Counted from the first letter of the stretch, positions 28,047-37,667 are shown. The stretch: DNA of 64,000 bases from Nostoc sp. HK-01 (GCA_003990705.1 AP018318.1:5128501-5192500); one strand, 5' to 3'. Translations and numbers: made by a program. Notes: generated from the sequence alone by a model not told the origin.

Positions 28047-29040
28047 CAAAATGTTGAAATCCCTGGCTAAGGCTGAGAACTTGGTCAGGGATTTTTTGTT
28101 GTTCGTCATGTAATAGCACTTTTGAACCAGATGTGATGTTGCCGATAATTGCTGCGCCTTGACTGAGTTGTTTAACTAGAGTTTTTGCTTGTTCTTGTGG
28201 TAAACACAGCACTAATTCAAAATCTTCGCCACCATAAAGAGCATATTCTATTGCTTGTTCTGGTTTAAGCCAATGTTCCAAAGTTGTAGGGAAGGGAATT
28301 TGATGGCTTTCTAATACAGCACCAACACCACTAACGCGGCAAATTTGTAAAACAGCATCTGCTAAACCATCGCTACTATCCATACCTGCGACAGTAGAGG
28401 GGGTGTGATTTACAATATCCCAAAGAATGGGTAAGACATCTAATCGTGGCTGAGGGCGTTGATGGGCTTTGATAAAAGTGTTTTTTTGTTCGGTAGTGAG
28501 GTTCTGCCCTAATTGGGGATGCAGGAGCAATTGTAAGCCAGCGTGGGAGGCTCCATGAACACCTGTGACCACGATCGCATCTCCTACTTTAGCAGCAGCA
28601 CGGCGGATAATTCGCTGGGGATCGACTTGGCCAAAGGCTGTAATGGAAATAGTTGTGGTTGGCGATCGCACTACATCACCGCCAACAATTGGGGTATTGT
28701 ATTTTTGCAGGCATTCTGTCATTCCTTGGTAAAGTCGCTCCACCCAACTTACTTTTAAGTCACCAGGAAGACCTAATCCAACTGTGATTCCTAAAGGACA
28801 AGCCCCCATTGCGGCTAAATCGGATAAATTAGCGGCTGCGGCTCGCCAACCTGCATCTTCCGGAGAAGTAGTAGCATCACTAAAATGTACGCCGTCAACT
28901 AAGACATCTGTTGTTACTACTAAAGATTTTCCTGGCGCAGTTACTAACACTGCTGCATCATCCCCAATAATCTCTGCGGGACAAAAGCTTTGTAATTTTG
29001 CTAACAGGCCTTGTTCGCCAATATCTTTAATTGTTGTCAT
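28039..29040 (-). CDS. thiL: Thiamine-monophosphate kinase ThiL
   Basis: 333 residues. Family motifs: IGDDAAVL near the N-terminus, VVTTDVLVDGVHF, GWRAAAANLSDLAAMGA, GGDVVRSP and the C-terminal GGEDFELV. ThiL phosphorylates thiamine monophosphate to thiamine diphosphate with ATP. It is convergent with gap2 and has no obvious operon partner. Confidence 0.95.
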   Translation of the reverse strand: MTTIKDIGEQGLLAKLQSFCPAEIIGDDAAVLVTAPGKSLVVTTDVLVDGVHFSDATTSPEDAGWRAAAANLSDLAAMGACPLGITVGLGLPGDLKVSWVERLYQGMTECLQKYNTPIVGGDVVRSPTTTISITAFGQVDPQRIIRRAAAKVGDAIVVTGVHGASHAGLQLLLHPQLGQNLTTEQKNTFIKAHQRPQPRLDVLPILWDIVNHTPSTVAGMDSSDGLADAVLQICRVSGVGAVLESHQIPFPTTLEHWLKPEQAIEYALYGGEDFELVLCLPQEQAKTLVKQLSQGAAIIGNITSGSKVLLHDEQQKIPDQVLSLSQGFQHFGQ

Positions 29041-29125
29041 TAGTCAATAGTCAGGAGGAAGGAAGATGACACTTCAGACTTCACACTTCAGTTACTATGA
29101 TGGTATCGTCTAGGGGGATGTTGAT

Positions 29126-29695
29126 ATGGTCACTATACCAATAACAAAACTCACATTTGAAGAGTATTTAACTTATGATGATGGCAGTGGTTTTCACTAC
29201 GAGTTAGTGGATGGCACACTGGAATTAATGAATCCCCCAACGATTGAACATTTCTTAATTGTGGCTTTTTTAGATACCACATTCATCTCAGAAATTCAGC
29301 GTTTAAGTTTAGCTTGGTTAACTTTTCGGGAAACTGGGACGAGAACAGGAAGAAATAAGTCTAGGTTAACTGATTTGTGTGTAGTGACACAGGAACAAGC
29401 ACGAGACTTACTTAAGGCTTCAGCTGTGTTTGATTCAGCACCATTACTGATTGTAGAGGTGGTTAGCCCAGATTCCATCAAGCGGGACTATCGCCACAAG
29501 CGTTCTGAATATGCCGCGGTTGGAGTGCCAGAATATTGGGTTGTAGACCCGCTAGAATTAAAAATTACTGTTTTATTGCTGGAAGAAGGATTTTACGAAG
29601 AAACGGTATTTACTGCTGACCAGAAGATTGTATCGTGGACTTTTCCAGAATTAGCGATCGCGCCTCATCAAGTATTTGCTGCTGGAAAAATTTGA
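29126..29695 (+). CDS. Uma2-family (PD-(D/E)xK-like) protein, copy 1
   Basis: 189 residues of the Uma2/DUF820 family that is greatly expanded in cyanobacteria. The restriction-endonuclease-like core is seen in SRLTDLCVV, LLIVEVVSPDSIKRDYRHKR and the YAAVGVPEYWVVDP helix-strand. The acidic and Lys residues expected for catalysis are present (Asp in LTDL, Glu in VEVV, Lys in SIKRD). The biological function is unsettled. The start is ATG 29126, after AGGGGGATG. Confidence 0.85.
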   Translation: MVTIPITKLTFEEYLTYDDGSGFHYELVDGTLELMNPPTIEHFLIVAFLDTTFISEIQRLSLAWLTFRETGTRTGRNKSRLTDLCVVTQEQARDLLKASAVFDSAPLLIVEVVSPDSIKRDYRHKRSEYAAVGVPEYWVVDPLELKITVLLLEEGFYEETVFTADQKIVSWTFPELAIAPHQVFAAGKI

Positions 29696-29730
29696 AGTAT
29701 GAAGTATGAAGTGTAAAATTTCATACTTCA
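29693..29730. terminator. TGAAGTA repeats forming a bidirectional hairpin
   Basis: Three TGAAGTA-type units (29693-29713) lie opposite an inverse copy. TGAAGTATGAA (29700-29710) pairs perfectly with TTCATACTTCA (29720-29730), exactly between the convergent Uma2 and cyclophilin genes. A repeat element thus appears to serve as terminator. Confidence 0.6.
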
Positions 29731-29738
29731 TCTTCAAT

Positions 29739-30845
29739 TTAAGCTGCTTGAGGCTGGACTAAATTTTCTATGCCCTGAGTTACAGTTGCCGATTCAATTT
29801 TGTCACCAGCTTTGAGTGTATCTAAAACATCTTTGCCTTCTGTGACATAACCAAACACAGAGTAACGTCCATCTAGCAAGTTACGTCCGGCGGGAGTGAG
29901 TTCTGGTTCAAATAAGAAGAAGAACACTTGCGAGGAAGCGCCATTAACTTGGCTTTCAGGACGAGCCATTGCTAATGCACCAAAGGACGAAAAAGGTAAA
30001 ACTGGCATATCTAGATAACGACCAGCGTCTTCTAAGGTAATGCCGTAGGTTGGTGCTTTATCCCCTTCTGCTAGAATCTCTAAAGGAATTGCCCTGTATT
30101 TGCCTGTTTTTGGGTCAATAAAGCCTTGTTCTTTGCCTGGGGGGTCGCCAGTTTGCAAGACGTAGGATTCTTCTGAACGAGTAAATTCTAGCCCGTTATA
30201 AAAACCCCTTTGTACCAAATCGACAAAATTACCAGCAGTCACTGGTGCGCTGTAACCATCAACAACAACTGTTAAGTTGCCTTTATTAGTTTTAAATTCT
30301 AAAGTGGCACGACCTTTGAGTTGTGGCAAGTTACTGTAATCAGCAGGTACTTCAAAAGGAAATCCTTTGACCATTGACTCTTCTAGCAAAGAAACTAAAT
30401 TTAGCAGTTTATTTCTCTCTTGCAGAATTTGTTCTTTATCTTTAGATTGTGTCAATTCTTGCAGTTTAGCTACACCAGATTTTAACTCTTCAACCCATGC
30501 TTGGGCTTGGGGTTGGCGTTCTTCGGGGACGCTTGCTAAGATTTGTGAAGGCTTATCGAGAACACGGGATGCTTTGCTGAGGTCTTTGGAAATAGCACCC
30601 CAGCGTCGATTAGCCCGCAACTGGGTTGATATGTCTTCTAGACTGGCTTGTAGTTGCCGTACTGGTTCATTTTTAATTGGGAGTGCATAACGCAACAAAG
30701 CTTTGCCGTCGGTAATTGCATTGCCAGAGGGCAAGGCGGCATTACTGGAGGGAGTCCAGCCAGCTGTATTGATGCCTAAAAATATAATTACCAACAGTAT
30801 TGTTACTAGGCTGGACTTTAGCCAGGATTTTATTAACTTAAACAT
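29739..30845 (-). CDS. Cyclophilin-type peptidyl-prolyl isomerase, TLP40/CYP38-like
   Basis: 368 residues. N-terminal membrane or signal segment (~12-30), a helical region (~45-165) and a C-terminal cyclophilin-like domain (~175-360; TVVDGYSAPVTAGNFVDLV, GFYNGLEFTRSEESYVLQ, SSQVFFFL, DGRYSVFGYV). This layout matches the cyanobacterial homologue of thylakoid-lumen TLP40/CYP38, which assists photosystem II assembly. A lumenal or periplasmic location is inferred from the signal. Several canonical isomerase residues are replaced, as is common in that subfamily, so catalytic activity is uncertain. Confidence 0.88.
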   Translation of the reverse strand: MFKLIKSWLKSSLVTILLVIIFLGINTAGWTPSSNAALPSGNAITDGKALLRYALPIKNEPVRQLQASLEDISTQLRANRRWGAISKDLSKASRVLDKPSQILASVPEERQPQAQAWVEELKSGVAKLQELTQSKDKEQILQERNKLLNLVSLLEESMVKGFPFEVPADYSNLPQLKGRATLEFKTNKGNLTVVVDGYSAPVTAGNFVDLVQRGFYNGLEFTRSEESYVLQTGDPPGKEQGFIDPKTGKYRAIPLEILAEGDKAPTYGITLEDAGRYLDMPVLPFSSFGALAMARPESQVNGASSQVFFFLFEPELTPAGRNLLDGRYSVFGYVTEGKDVLDTLKAGDKIESATVTQGIENLVQPQAA

Positions 30846-30930
30846 GAGTATGGCTCAAATGCAGCATGAATATTGTTGACTGGGCGGAACCCAACAATAA
30901 TCTTCCCACAGTAGGAGTGCGGAGAAAGTG

Positions 30931-30956
30931 TGAAGTGTGAAGTATGAAGTATGAAA
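30931..30956. repeat. TGAAGTA heptanucleotide repeat (STRR type)
   Basis: TGAAGTG followed by TGAAGTA units, within the gap upstream of efp. Confidence 0.75.
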
Positions 30957-31044
30957 TTGAGCCGTTGTGCCTGCGAATTCTTCCAAATAACCATTAACTA
31001 AGTAGAGTATCAACCTGTTAAACCTTGCTACAAGATGGTTTTTA

Positions 31045-31165
31045 CCTTCTGCCTCCTGCCCTTCGGGTTCGGCAGTCCCCCAGACGCTCGTTCCTCGCTA
31101 CCGCTAACGCTAACGACGGGAACCGCCAAGACGGGGGCTACCTCACCTCCTGCCTCCTGCCTTTT
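31045..31165. repeat. GC-rich interspersed repeat cassette
   Basis: Bounded by CCTTCTGCCTCCTGCC-type modules at both ends, with palindromic pieces between (CCCTTCGGG; CGCTAACG). It is much richer in GC than its surroundings and related in structure to 36092-36250. It occupies most of the 391-bp gap between the divergent cyclophilin gene and efp. Confidence 0.7.
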
Positions 31166-31236
31166 ACTTAATTAACCAATTAATCCGCTTGAAGGGTACA
31201 ATAAATGCCGATTGTCTTCCAACATTTGAAAGCTTC

Positions 31237-31794
31237 ATGATTTCTAGTAACGACTTTCGACCCGGTGTATCAATTGTATTAGACGGGTCTGTATGGCGGG
31301 TGGTAGATTTTCTCCACGTTAAACCCGGTAAAGGTTCGGCGTTTGTCAGAACAACCCTGAAAAACGTCCAAAGCGGTAAGGTTCTAGAAAGGACTTTCCG
31401 GGCTGGGGAAACTGTGCCGCAAGCGACTCTGGAAAAAAGCACAATGCAGCATACCTATAAAGAAGGCGATGAGTTTGTCTTTATGGATATGGAAACCTAT
31501 GAAGAAGGACGACTTAGCGCAACGCAAATTGGCGATCGCGTTAAATACCTCAAAGAAGGTATGGAAGTCAATGTGATTCGTTGGGGTGAGCAAGTGCTAG
31601 AAGTAGAATTACCTAATTCAGTAGTGCTAGAAATTACTCAAACTGATCCTGGTGTCAAGGGTGATACGGCTACAGGTGGCACTAAACCAGCCATAGTAGA
31701 AACTGGTGCAACTATTATGGTTCCCTTGTTTATTTCTCAAGGAGAACGGATTCGGATTGATACTCGTGAAGATAAATATTTAGGCAGGGAATAA
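31237..31794 (+). CDS. efp: Translation elongation factor P
   Basis: The start is ATG 31237 ([13 protein letters not shown]), giving the standard ~185 residues; the 16 upstream codons overlap non-coding sequence. Domain I carries the loop [12 protein letters not shown], whose Lys near position 32 is the site modified in many bacteria. The C-terminal signature ([20 protein letters not shown]) is present. EF-P relieves ribosome stalling at polyproline. It is followed 301 bp later by accB, a gene order often seen in cyanobacteria. Confidence 0.97.
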   Translation: MISSNDFRPGVSIVLDGSVWRVVDFLHVKPGKGSAFVRTTLKNVQSGKVLERTFRAGETVPQATLEKSTMQHTYKEGDEFVFMDMETYEEGRLSATQIGDRVKYLKEGMEVNVIRWGEQVLEVELPNSVVLEITQTDPGVKGDTATGGTKPAIVETGATIMVPLFISQGERIRIDTREDKYLGRE

Positions 31795-31878
31795 ATTTTC
31801 TCTTGAATTTAGAGTTAATTGTGATTTAAATCCCTGTATAGGGTTTAAATCCCTGCCTTCATACCATTTTAGATTTTG

Positions 31879-31970
31879 CGAAAAGTTGAGCCAGTGCGTT
31901 GTGGAGGTTCCCTCCGTTGTAGCAACTGGCGTTGCGTGGTCGGGTTTCCCGACTTGAGCAAACTTTTCAA
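31879..31970. repeat. Modular interspersed repeat, copy 1
   Basis: Lies between efp and accB. The 31 bases at 31903-31933 are an exact reverse complement of 33078-33108. Neighbouring modules (GAGCCAGTGCGTTG; a GAGCAAA module; GGGTTTCCCG) also recur in copy 2 in a different order. No ORF. The rest of the 301-bp gap holds a weak AT-rich stem after efp (~31822-31850). Confidence 0.8.
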
Positions 31971-32095
31971 GACGGATTTTGGATTGGGAATGACTGTCTG
32001 TGTCTGAGTTGTGTCAATCCATCAGTCTCAATCATTTTTAAATTGGTATTACTGAAAAATTCTTAATTTACGGACAGGTTGAGGTAATAAAAGCT

Positions 32096-32623
32096 GTGCC
32101 TTTGGACTTTAATGAAATCCGCCAACTACTGGTAACTATTGCACAAACAGATATTGCAGAAGTAACTCTTAAAAGTGATGACTTTGAGCTAACAGTGCGT
32201 AAAGCTGTGAGCTTTAACAATCACGCTGTACCGCCAGCTGCTATTGGTGGTGTAGCGGCAGTGACGACAGTTGCAACCGGAGGCGTAGCACCCACGCTGT
32301 CCGCCGAGCGTATTTTAGATAATGCTGTGGCTGGTGCTGGTGTACAAATATCGGGAAATGCGCCTTCAGCGATAGATCAAAGATTAGTTGAAGTTGCTTC
32401 GCCAATGGTAGGAACTTTTTATCGCGCACCCGCACCAGGCGAAGCGCCTTTTGTGGAAGTTGGCGATCGCGTCCGTCAAGGACAAACGGTGTGTATCATT
32501 GAAGCGATGAAGCTAATGAACGAAATTGAAGCCGAAATTTCCGGGCAAGTTATGGAAATTCTTCTCCAAAATGGGGAACCTGTAGAATATGGTCAACCTT
32601 TGATGCGAATTAACCCTGATTAA
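32096..32623 (+). CDS. accB: Biotin carboxyl carrier protein of acetyl-CoA carboxylase
   Basis: 175 residues from a GTG start (VPLDFNEIRQLL). The N-terminal dimer segment is followed by an Ala/Val/Thr-rich linker (~45-95) and a biotinyl domain with EAMKLMNE; the biotinylated Lys is ~139. The protein carries carboxybiotin between biotin carboxylase and carboxyltransferase in fatty-acid synthesis. It is downstream of efp, and a repeat lies in the gap. Confidence 0.95.
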   Translation: MPLDFNEIRQLLVTIAQTDIAEVTLKSDDFELTVRKAVSFNNHAVPPAAIGGVAAVTTVATGGVAPTLSAERILDNAVAGAGVQISGNAPSAIDQRLVEVASPMVGTFYRAPAPGEAPFVEVGDRVRQGQTVCIIEAMKLMNEIEAEISGQVMEILLQNGEPVEYGQPLMRINPD

Positions 32624-32685
32624 GTATTAATCTATATATGAAATGAGTGATTGTTAACCTTGTCTGTTTTTACGGATCATTCCTG

Positions 32686-33033
32686 ATGAAACAAGCGTTG
32701 CCTGTACCGCCGGAAGTGGTGCAACAAGTAGCCGAATATTTCAGCCTGTTAAGTGAGCCGATGCGTCTGCGGCTACTACACTTATTACGGGATGAAGAAA
32801 AATGTGTACAAGAATTGGTAGAGGCAACACAAACTTCGCAGGCAAATGTCTCCAAACACCTGAAAGTAATGTGGCAAGCCGGAATCCTCAGCCGTCGCAG
32901 TGAAGGCACTTGCGCTTACTATCGGGTGGAAGACGAAATGATTTTTGAATTGTGTAATCAGGTATGCGATCGCATCGCTACAAGGTTAGAACAGCAAGCT
33001 CGTAACTTTCGCGTTCTGAATACAAAACTTTAA
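32686..33033 (+). CDS. ArsR-family transcriptional regulator
   Basis: The start is ATG 32686 (MKQALPVPPEV); upstream codons are unlikely coding. 115 residues with a winged helix-turn-helix: FSLLSEPMRLRLLHLLRDEEKCVQELV, then recognition helix SQANVSKHLKVMW and wing EGTCAYYRV. Four cysteines (in EEKC, EGTC, ELCNQVC) could bind metal or sense sulfur species or redox state, but the classical ELCVCDL arsenic/cadmium box is absent. It lies 62 bp after accB. Its target is not evident. Confidence 0.85.
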   Translation: MKQALPVPPEVVQQVAEYFSLLSEPMRLRLLHLLRDEEKCVQELVEATQTSQANVSKHLKVMWQAGILSRRSEGTCAYYRVEDEMIFELCNQVCDRIATRLEQQARNFRVLNTKL

Positions 33034-33077
33034 GTCATATGTCAATGGTGATTTTGACTCTTGACCTTTGACTCTTG

Positions 33078-33175
33078 AACGCCAGTTGCTACAACGGAGG
33101 GAACCTCCCGAACTTTGCTCAACGCGGGTTCCCCGCGCACGCAAGTTCTCTCCGCAACGCACTGGCTCCTTTTGA
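33078..33175. repeat. Modular interspersed repeat, copy 2 (inverted)
   Basis: Contains the exact reverse complement (33078-33108) of the 31-base block in copy 1, plus reordered modules (GCTCAACGCGGGTTCCCCGCG; CGCAACGCACTGGCTC). Together the copies flank the accB-ArsR segment as inverted repeats about 1.2 kb apart. Confidence 0.8.
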
Positions 33176-33799
33176 CTAAAGCGGATAATTTTTATCAAAG
33201 CTTTCACGCGTCAGAGGTTGTTGCAACTCTACGCCTTCACCACCTAAGACATCTAAAGGTTTGCCGTTTACGTCAATGTAAACCTTAGCTTTGGTGTTCA
33301 AGCTGGAGGCTGTGTAAACAACTTGTCCAACACGCGCCACCATTGAGGTGCTACCGCCACCACTGGTAAAGCTATCTGATAAATTGACGTGGACTTCATC
33401 ACCTTTGACATTCAAGCCCAATAGTTTAGTACCTTTGGGAATGGTGGTTGAATCTGTACTGTCGCTTGGCCCTTCTAATAAAGCTTGAAAAGCTCTTTCT
33501 AAAGCTTGGTTGGGCTGATTTGCTGCTACTTCAACTGATTTAGGAACTAAAGCAATATTTTTTTCTTGAGGTTTTAACCAGTAAACTTGAGCAGTTTTTT
33601 CATTTGGTTGGGTAGTTGTTGGCTGTGTTGGCTGTTGAATGCTTTGATTAGGGTTGGCAGGATTGGTTGTTACAGGGGCTTTGTTTGGCGACTGGGTAGT
33701 TGTCAACCAAGCTACACCACCGCTAACGGCGATGACAGCGGCTGATACGGCTGCAACTACACCCGAAGATACGCGATTAGATCTTGGTTCATTATTCAT
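33176..33799 (-). CDS. GerMN-domain protein, membrane-anchored
   Basis: 207 residues. One membrane segment near the N-terminus (~12-30, GVVAAVSAAVIAVSGGVAWL), a Thr/Pro/Gln-rich linker (~35-68), and a GerMN domain (~70-195: QVYWLKPQ, ALLEGPSD, IPKGTKLLGLNVKGDEVHVNLS). GerMN domains occur in spore-germination and envelope proteins; in cyanobacteria the role is unknown. It is probably exposed outside the cytoplasmic membrane. Its 3' end abuts the inverted repeat. Confidence 0.85.
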   Translation of the reverse strand: MNNEPRSNRVSSGVVAAVSAAVIAVSGGVAWLTTTQSPNKAPVTTNPANPNQSIQQPTQPTTTQPNEKTAQVYWLKPQEKNIALVPKSVEVAANQPNQALERAFQALLEGPSDSTDSTTIPKGTKLLGLNVKGDEVHVNLSDSFTSGGGSTSMVARVGQVVYTASSLNTKAKVYIDVNGKPLDVLGGEGVELQQPLTRESFDKNYPL

Positions 33800-34175
33800 A
33801 TTAAAAACCTTCTTGACTGACTTAGGGCTGAAATAATGTTTATGTGAAGAGCAGCCTGGTTATGGACGATACTTATAAGTTGAGAGTTTCCAGAGATTTC
33901 ATGAATAGCTCGATACGCTTAAATAATGCGATCGCTAAATCTAAATAGTCCTTCCTTAATTCTAGAATTTGTAATTTAAATCCGTCATCTGCCAAATTCT
34001 ATAAATCTCATTGTTTCGTAAGATTTAGGAAATTATTAAGAATTAGGGAACAGAGAACAGGAAACAGGGAACAGAATTTTTATCTATTACCTGTACCTGT
34101 TTCTCTAACTTTAAAAGTTATCTTGCCTTTAACTGCAAATAACTTGCAGAAGCTGGCTGCTAAATTCTTTAGGGG
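33800..34175. other. 376-bp intergenic region with GGAACAG repeats
   Basis: Lies between the same-strand proS (its 3' side) and the GerMN gene, so it includes the GerMN promoter. Around 34043-34075 is a purine-rich run of GGGAACAG/GAGAACAG/GGAAACAG heptamer- or octamer-like units. No gene supported. Confidence 0.55.
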
Positions 34176-35990
34176 TTAATTTTTAACTTCTATGGCAGTG
34201 GTAATCCATTGTTTTAGTGTAGTGATAACTTCATCAATGGCAATTTCTTGAGACTGACGAGTTGCTCTTTCTACTACTTCAACTTTGCTGTTGGCGATTG
34301 CACGTCCGGTAACAATTCTATAAGGTATACCGATTAAATCAGCATCTTTAAATTTGACTCCAGCGCGTTCATCACGGTCATCTAATAATGTTTCAATTCC
34401 GGCTTGATTAAGTTCGGTGTAGAGTTTTTCAGCTATTTGCACTTGTTGGGCATCATTAATGTTAGGAATTGTGACGATCGCGTGATAAGGTGCGATCGCT
34501 ACAGGCCAAATAATCCCATCTTTATCGTAAGATTGCTCTACTGCTGCCTGTGCCAATCGAGACACACCCACACCATAGCAACCCATCACCAAAGGTTTTT
34601 CTTCGCCTTGTTCATTGGTATAAGTTGCACCCAAGGCTTGGGAATATTTTGTGCCTAATTGGAAGATGTGACCGACTTCAATACCTCTGGCACTAGAGAG
34701 AGTTTGTTCAGGATTGTGTAGGGCGCGATCGCCTGGTCTGGCTTTACGCAAATCTACTATATTTTCTGGTAGCTTAAATTGCTCATGCCAATTTGCCCCA
34801 ACTACGTGATAACCAGTTTCATTCGCACCAGTGACGAAGTTTTTTAACTCGACGGCTGTTTTATCAACTAACCGTACAAATTTGGCATGAACTTGTTTAT
34901 TACCTGCAATATATTCATCGCTAATATCTGGCGCAATGTAACCCAAAGGTAGGGATTTCGCCGCCCATGTTTGTTGTGTTTCTGCACTCGGTACATTTAA
35001 GGCGATGATTGCTTTCGCACCATAGTTAGCTGCTAACCGCGTTAGTTCATTCTGTAATTTAACTTCGTTGACTTCCTGATCTCCACGAATACTTACCAGT
35101 ACCAAAACAGTCGCACCATTATCGTAAACTGTTTGGTACAAAACGTTTTTAACTATTTGGGTAGGAGAACATTTCAGGAATTGACAGAGTTTTTCAATCG
35201 TATCTGTTCCTGGCGTTTCCCGCTTTTCATAACTAGTAAACGGTGAAGTTTCTGCATCGGCAGGTAAAGACACAGCTTTTTCTACGTTGGCGGCGTATTT
35301 ACCATCTTCGGTGTAGAGAACTTCGTCTTCCCCAGCTTCCGCCAACACCATAAATTCTGTAGAACCGGAACCACCAATTGCACCAGAGTCAGCTTCTACT
35401 GGACGGAATGCTAAACCAGCACGCCGCAGCATATTGCTGTAGGCTTGATACATATCTTGGTAGGTTTTTTTCAGGCTTTCTTCATCGACATGGAAAGAGT
35501 AACCGTCTTTCATGATGAATTCTCGCCCGCGCATCAAACCAAAGCGGGGGCGAATTTCGTCACGGAATTTGGTTTGCAGTTGGTAGAGATGTAGCGGTAA
35601 CTGACGATAAGAGCGAATCATATCACGAGCGATCGCTGTGATGACTTCTTCATGAGTCGGCCCTAATCCTAATTGTTGATCGCGGCGATCGATCAGGGAA
35701 AACATAATTCCCTCAGCTTTGGTGTAAGTATCCCAACGCCCTGATTCTTTCCACAACTCAGAAGGTTGTAATTGGGGTAACAAACATTCTTGTGCGCCTG
35801 TGGCATTCATTTCTTCGCGCACAATTTGAGAAACCTTTTGCAACACTCGCCACATAAACGGGAGATAAGCATAAATACCGCTACCGATGCGACGAATATA
35901 CCCTGCACGGAGTAATAACTTATGGCTGGGAATTTCCGCATCAGCCGGATCATCCCTGAGTGTAACGAATAACATTTGTGACAGTCGCAT
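34176..35990 (-). CDS. proS: Prolyl-tRNA synthetase, bacterial type
   Basis: 604 residues. Class II motifs are present: motif 1 region [17 protein letters not shown], motif 2 [18 protein letters not shown] after [10 protein letters not shown], motif 3 [15 protein letters not shown]. Between motifs 2 and 3 is a long insertion of the editing (INS) type (~225-390), which removes misacylated alanine, and a C-terminal anticodon-binding domain follows. All key elements look intact. Confidence 0.97.
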   Translation of the reverse strand: MRLSQMLFVTLRDDPADAEIPSHKLLLRAGYIRRIGSGIYAYLPFMWRVLQKVSQIVREEMNATGAQECLLPQLQPSELWKESGRWDTYTKAEGIMFSLIDRRDQQLGLGPTHEEVITAIARDMIRSYRQLPLHLYQLQTKFRDEIRPRFGLMRGREFIMKDGYSFHVDEESLKKTYQDMYQAYSNMLRRAGLAFRPVEADSGAIGGSGSTEFMVLAEAGEDEVLYTEDGKYAANVEKAVSLPADAETSPFTSYEKRETPGTDTIEKLCQFLKCSPTQIVKNVLYQTVYDNGATVLVLVSIRGDQEVNEVKLQNELTRLAANYGAKAIIALNVPSAETQQTWAAKSLPLGYIAPDISDEYIAGNKQVHAKFVRLVDKTAVELKNFVTGANETGYHVVGANWHEQFKLPENIVDLRKARPGDRALHNPEQTLSSARGIEVGHIFQLGTKYSQALGATYTNEQGEEKPLVMGCYGVGVSRLAQAAVEQSYDKDGIIWPVAIAPYHAIVTIPNINDAQQVQIAEKLYTELNQAGIETLLDDRDERAGVKFKDADLIGIPYRIVTGRAIANSKVEVVERATRQSQEIAIDEVITTLKQWITTAIEVKN

Positions 35991-36030
35991 CGTTTAATCC
36001 TTTCTTAGAATCGTTAATCTCTGTGTCAAA

Positions 36031-36066
36031 TAAAGTATGAAGTATGAAGTATGAAGTATAAAGTGC
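36031..36066. repeat. TGAAGTA heptanucleotide repeat (STRR type)
   Basis: Three to four consecutive units, upstream of proS and adjacent to the GC-rich cassette. Confidence 0.75.
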
Positions 36067-36091
36067 TTGGTTAATAGTTAATTTTCATATC

Positions 36092-36250
36092 CCCTTCTGC
36101 CTTCTGCCCTTCGGGTGACGCTCCTAACGTCGCTAACGCAGTCGCTCATGGGGGAAACCCCCTACAGCCCTTTGGGCATCCTACGGCGGGCGTTAGCCTC
36201 TCCCTTTGGGAGAAGACCGCGCTGTCTCACCTCCTGCCTTCTGCCTTCCC
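36092..36250. repeat. GC-rich interspersed repeat cassette with palindromes
   Basis: Flanked by CCTTCTGCC modules. It contains GGGGGAAACCCCC, CCCTTTGGG and CTCCCTTTGGGAG hairpins. It fills most of the gap between divergent proS and the acyltransferase gene and matches the structure of 31045-31165. Confidence 0.75.
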
Positions 36251-36275
36251 ATTACTACTTCAGGAGAAACTTACC

Positions 36276-37667
36276 TTGTCAGACGTAATTTATCAAGCGC
36301 AGCCGCCTCTAGAATTTATCCAGCCAGCGTTTAATCCCTTATTTTTGCGAGTTGTTCAAACGGTTTTACCTAGTTGGATACAATGGCAAACTGCTATTTC
36401 CCACATTGAAGCAGACAACGTTGAGATTTTGGCGGATCTTTATCGTGAGTTTCAGGGAGGGAAGGTGCGCTTTTTGTTGGGGTTTCGTCATCCTAAAACA
36501 GATGATCCTTTTTGTTTAGGTTACTTGCTGTCTCAACTTGTGCCGAAGGTCGCGAGAGAACAGGGTATAACATTACAATCTCCGATTCATGCTCATTTTA
36601 TCTACGATCGCGGCATTCCTCTTTGGGCAGGTGAATATGCAGGTTGGGTGGCTTCGCGGTTGGGTGGAACACCTATTCAACGTGGTAAGGCTGACTGGAC
36701 AGGGTTGCGTTCAGCGCGTGATTTATTCGCTAATGGTAGATTTCCAATGGCTGCTGCGCCAGAAGGTGCAACAAATGGACTATCAGAAATTATGAGTCCA
36801 TTGGAACCTGGTATTGCTCAGTTAGGCTTTTGGTGTGCGGAAGATTTACAAAAAGCCGGACGCTCGGAACGAGTTTTAATTGTACCAGTTGGGCTGAAAT
36901 ATAGTTATACGACTGCGCCTTGGAGTGCGATCGCGCAATTATTAAGTGAGTTGGAAGCGGCTAGTGGTTTGCCTGTGAATGCGGGAAGAAAAGATAATAT
37001 TGCTTCAATGGAATTACTTTATCCGCGATTATTGGCTTTAGCAGAGCATTTATTATCTTTAATGGAGCAATTTTACACGCGGTTTTATCATCAAAAGTTG
37101 GCAGATGCTCAAACTGTCAGTGAAATTAAAGATAGAAATGAAGCCTTAGCATTAAGATTACAGGCTTTATTAAATGCTGCATTACAAATATCCGAACAAT
37201 ATTTTAACTTGCAAGCAAAAGGTACTTTAACAGACCGTTGTCGGCGGGTAGAACAAGCTGGTTGGAATTATATATTTAGAGAAGATTTTAAGGATATCAA
37301 AAAATTATCTTCTGTGGAAGTAGCATTAGGCGATCGCATTGCTGAAGAAGCGACTGCGAGAATGTGGCACATGAGATTAGTAGAAAGTTTTGTGGCGGTT
37401 TCTGGTAACTATATTAAAGCGAAACCCTCAGTCGAAAGATTTGCTGAAACGACTTTAATTTTATCGCAGATGATTGCCAAAATTAAAGGTGATAAATCTT
37501 TCCAACGTCCGCAATTAGGTAAGCAGAAAGTTAAGATTACTATCGGACAGCCGTTATCTATATCTGAGCATTATTCGGCATACAAAGAAAGTCGCGCAGG
37601 TGCAAAACAAGCTGTGGCTGATTTCACTAATGATTTACAACAGGCGATGCAAAGTTTGATTTTATAA
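36276..37667 (+). CDS. PlsC-like glycerol-phosphate acyltransferase-domain protein
   Basis: 463 residues from a TTG start (after AGGAGA). The H-x4-D acyltransferase motif is HPKTDD in FLLGFRHPKTDDPF (~78), and the later PEGATNG (~168) matches the substrate-binding motif. The C-terminal ~240 residues are helical and not part of the basic PlsC domain. It probably acylates a lysophospholipid or related substrate at the membrane. The extended form is common in cyanobacteria, and its substrate is unknown. Confidence 0.82.
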   Translation: MSDVIYQAQPPLEFIQPAFNPLFLRVVQTVLPSWIQWQTAISHIEADNVEILADLYREFQGGKVRFLLGFRHPKTDDPFCLGYLLSQLVPKVAREQGITLQSPIHAHFIYDRGIPLWAGEYAGWVASRLGGTPIQRGKADWTGLRSARDLFANGRFPMAAAPEGATNGLSEIMSPLEPGIAQLGFWCAEDLQKAGRSERVLIVPVGLKYSYTTAPWSAIAQLLSELEAASGLPVNAGRKDNIASMELLYPRLLALAEHLLSLMEQFYTRFYHQKLADAQTVSEIKDRNEALALRLQALLNAALQISEQYFNLQAKGTLTDRCRRVEQAGWNYIFREDFKDIKKLSSVEVALGDRIAEEATARMWHMRLVESFVAVSGNYIKAKPSVERFAETTLILSQMIAKIKGDKSFQRPQLGKQKVKITIGQPLSISEHYSAYKESRAGAKQAVADFTNDLQQAMQSLIL

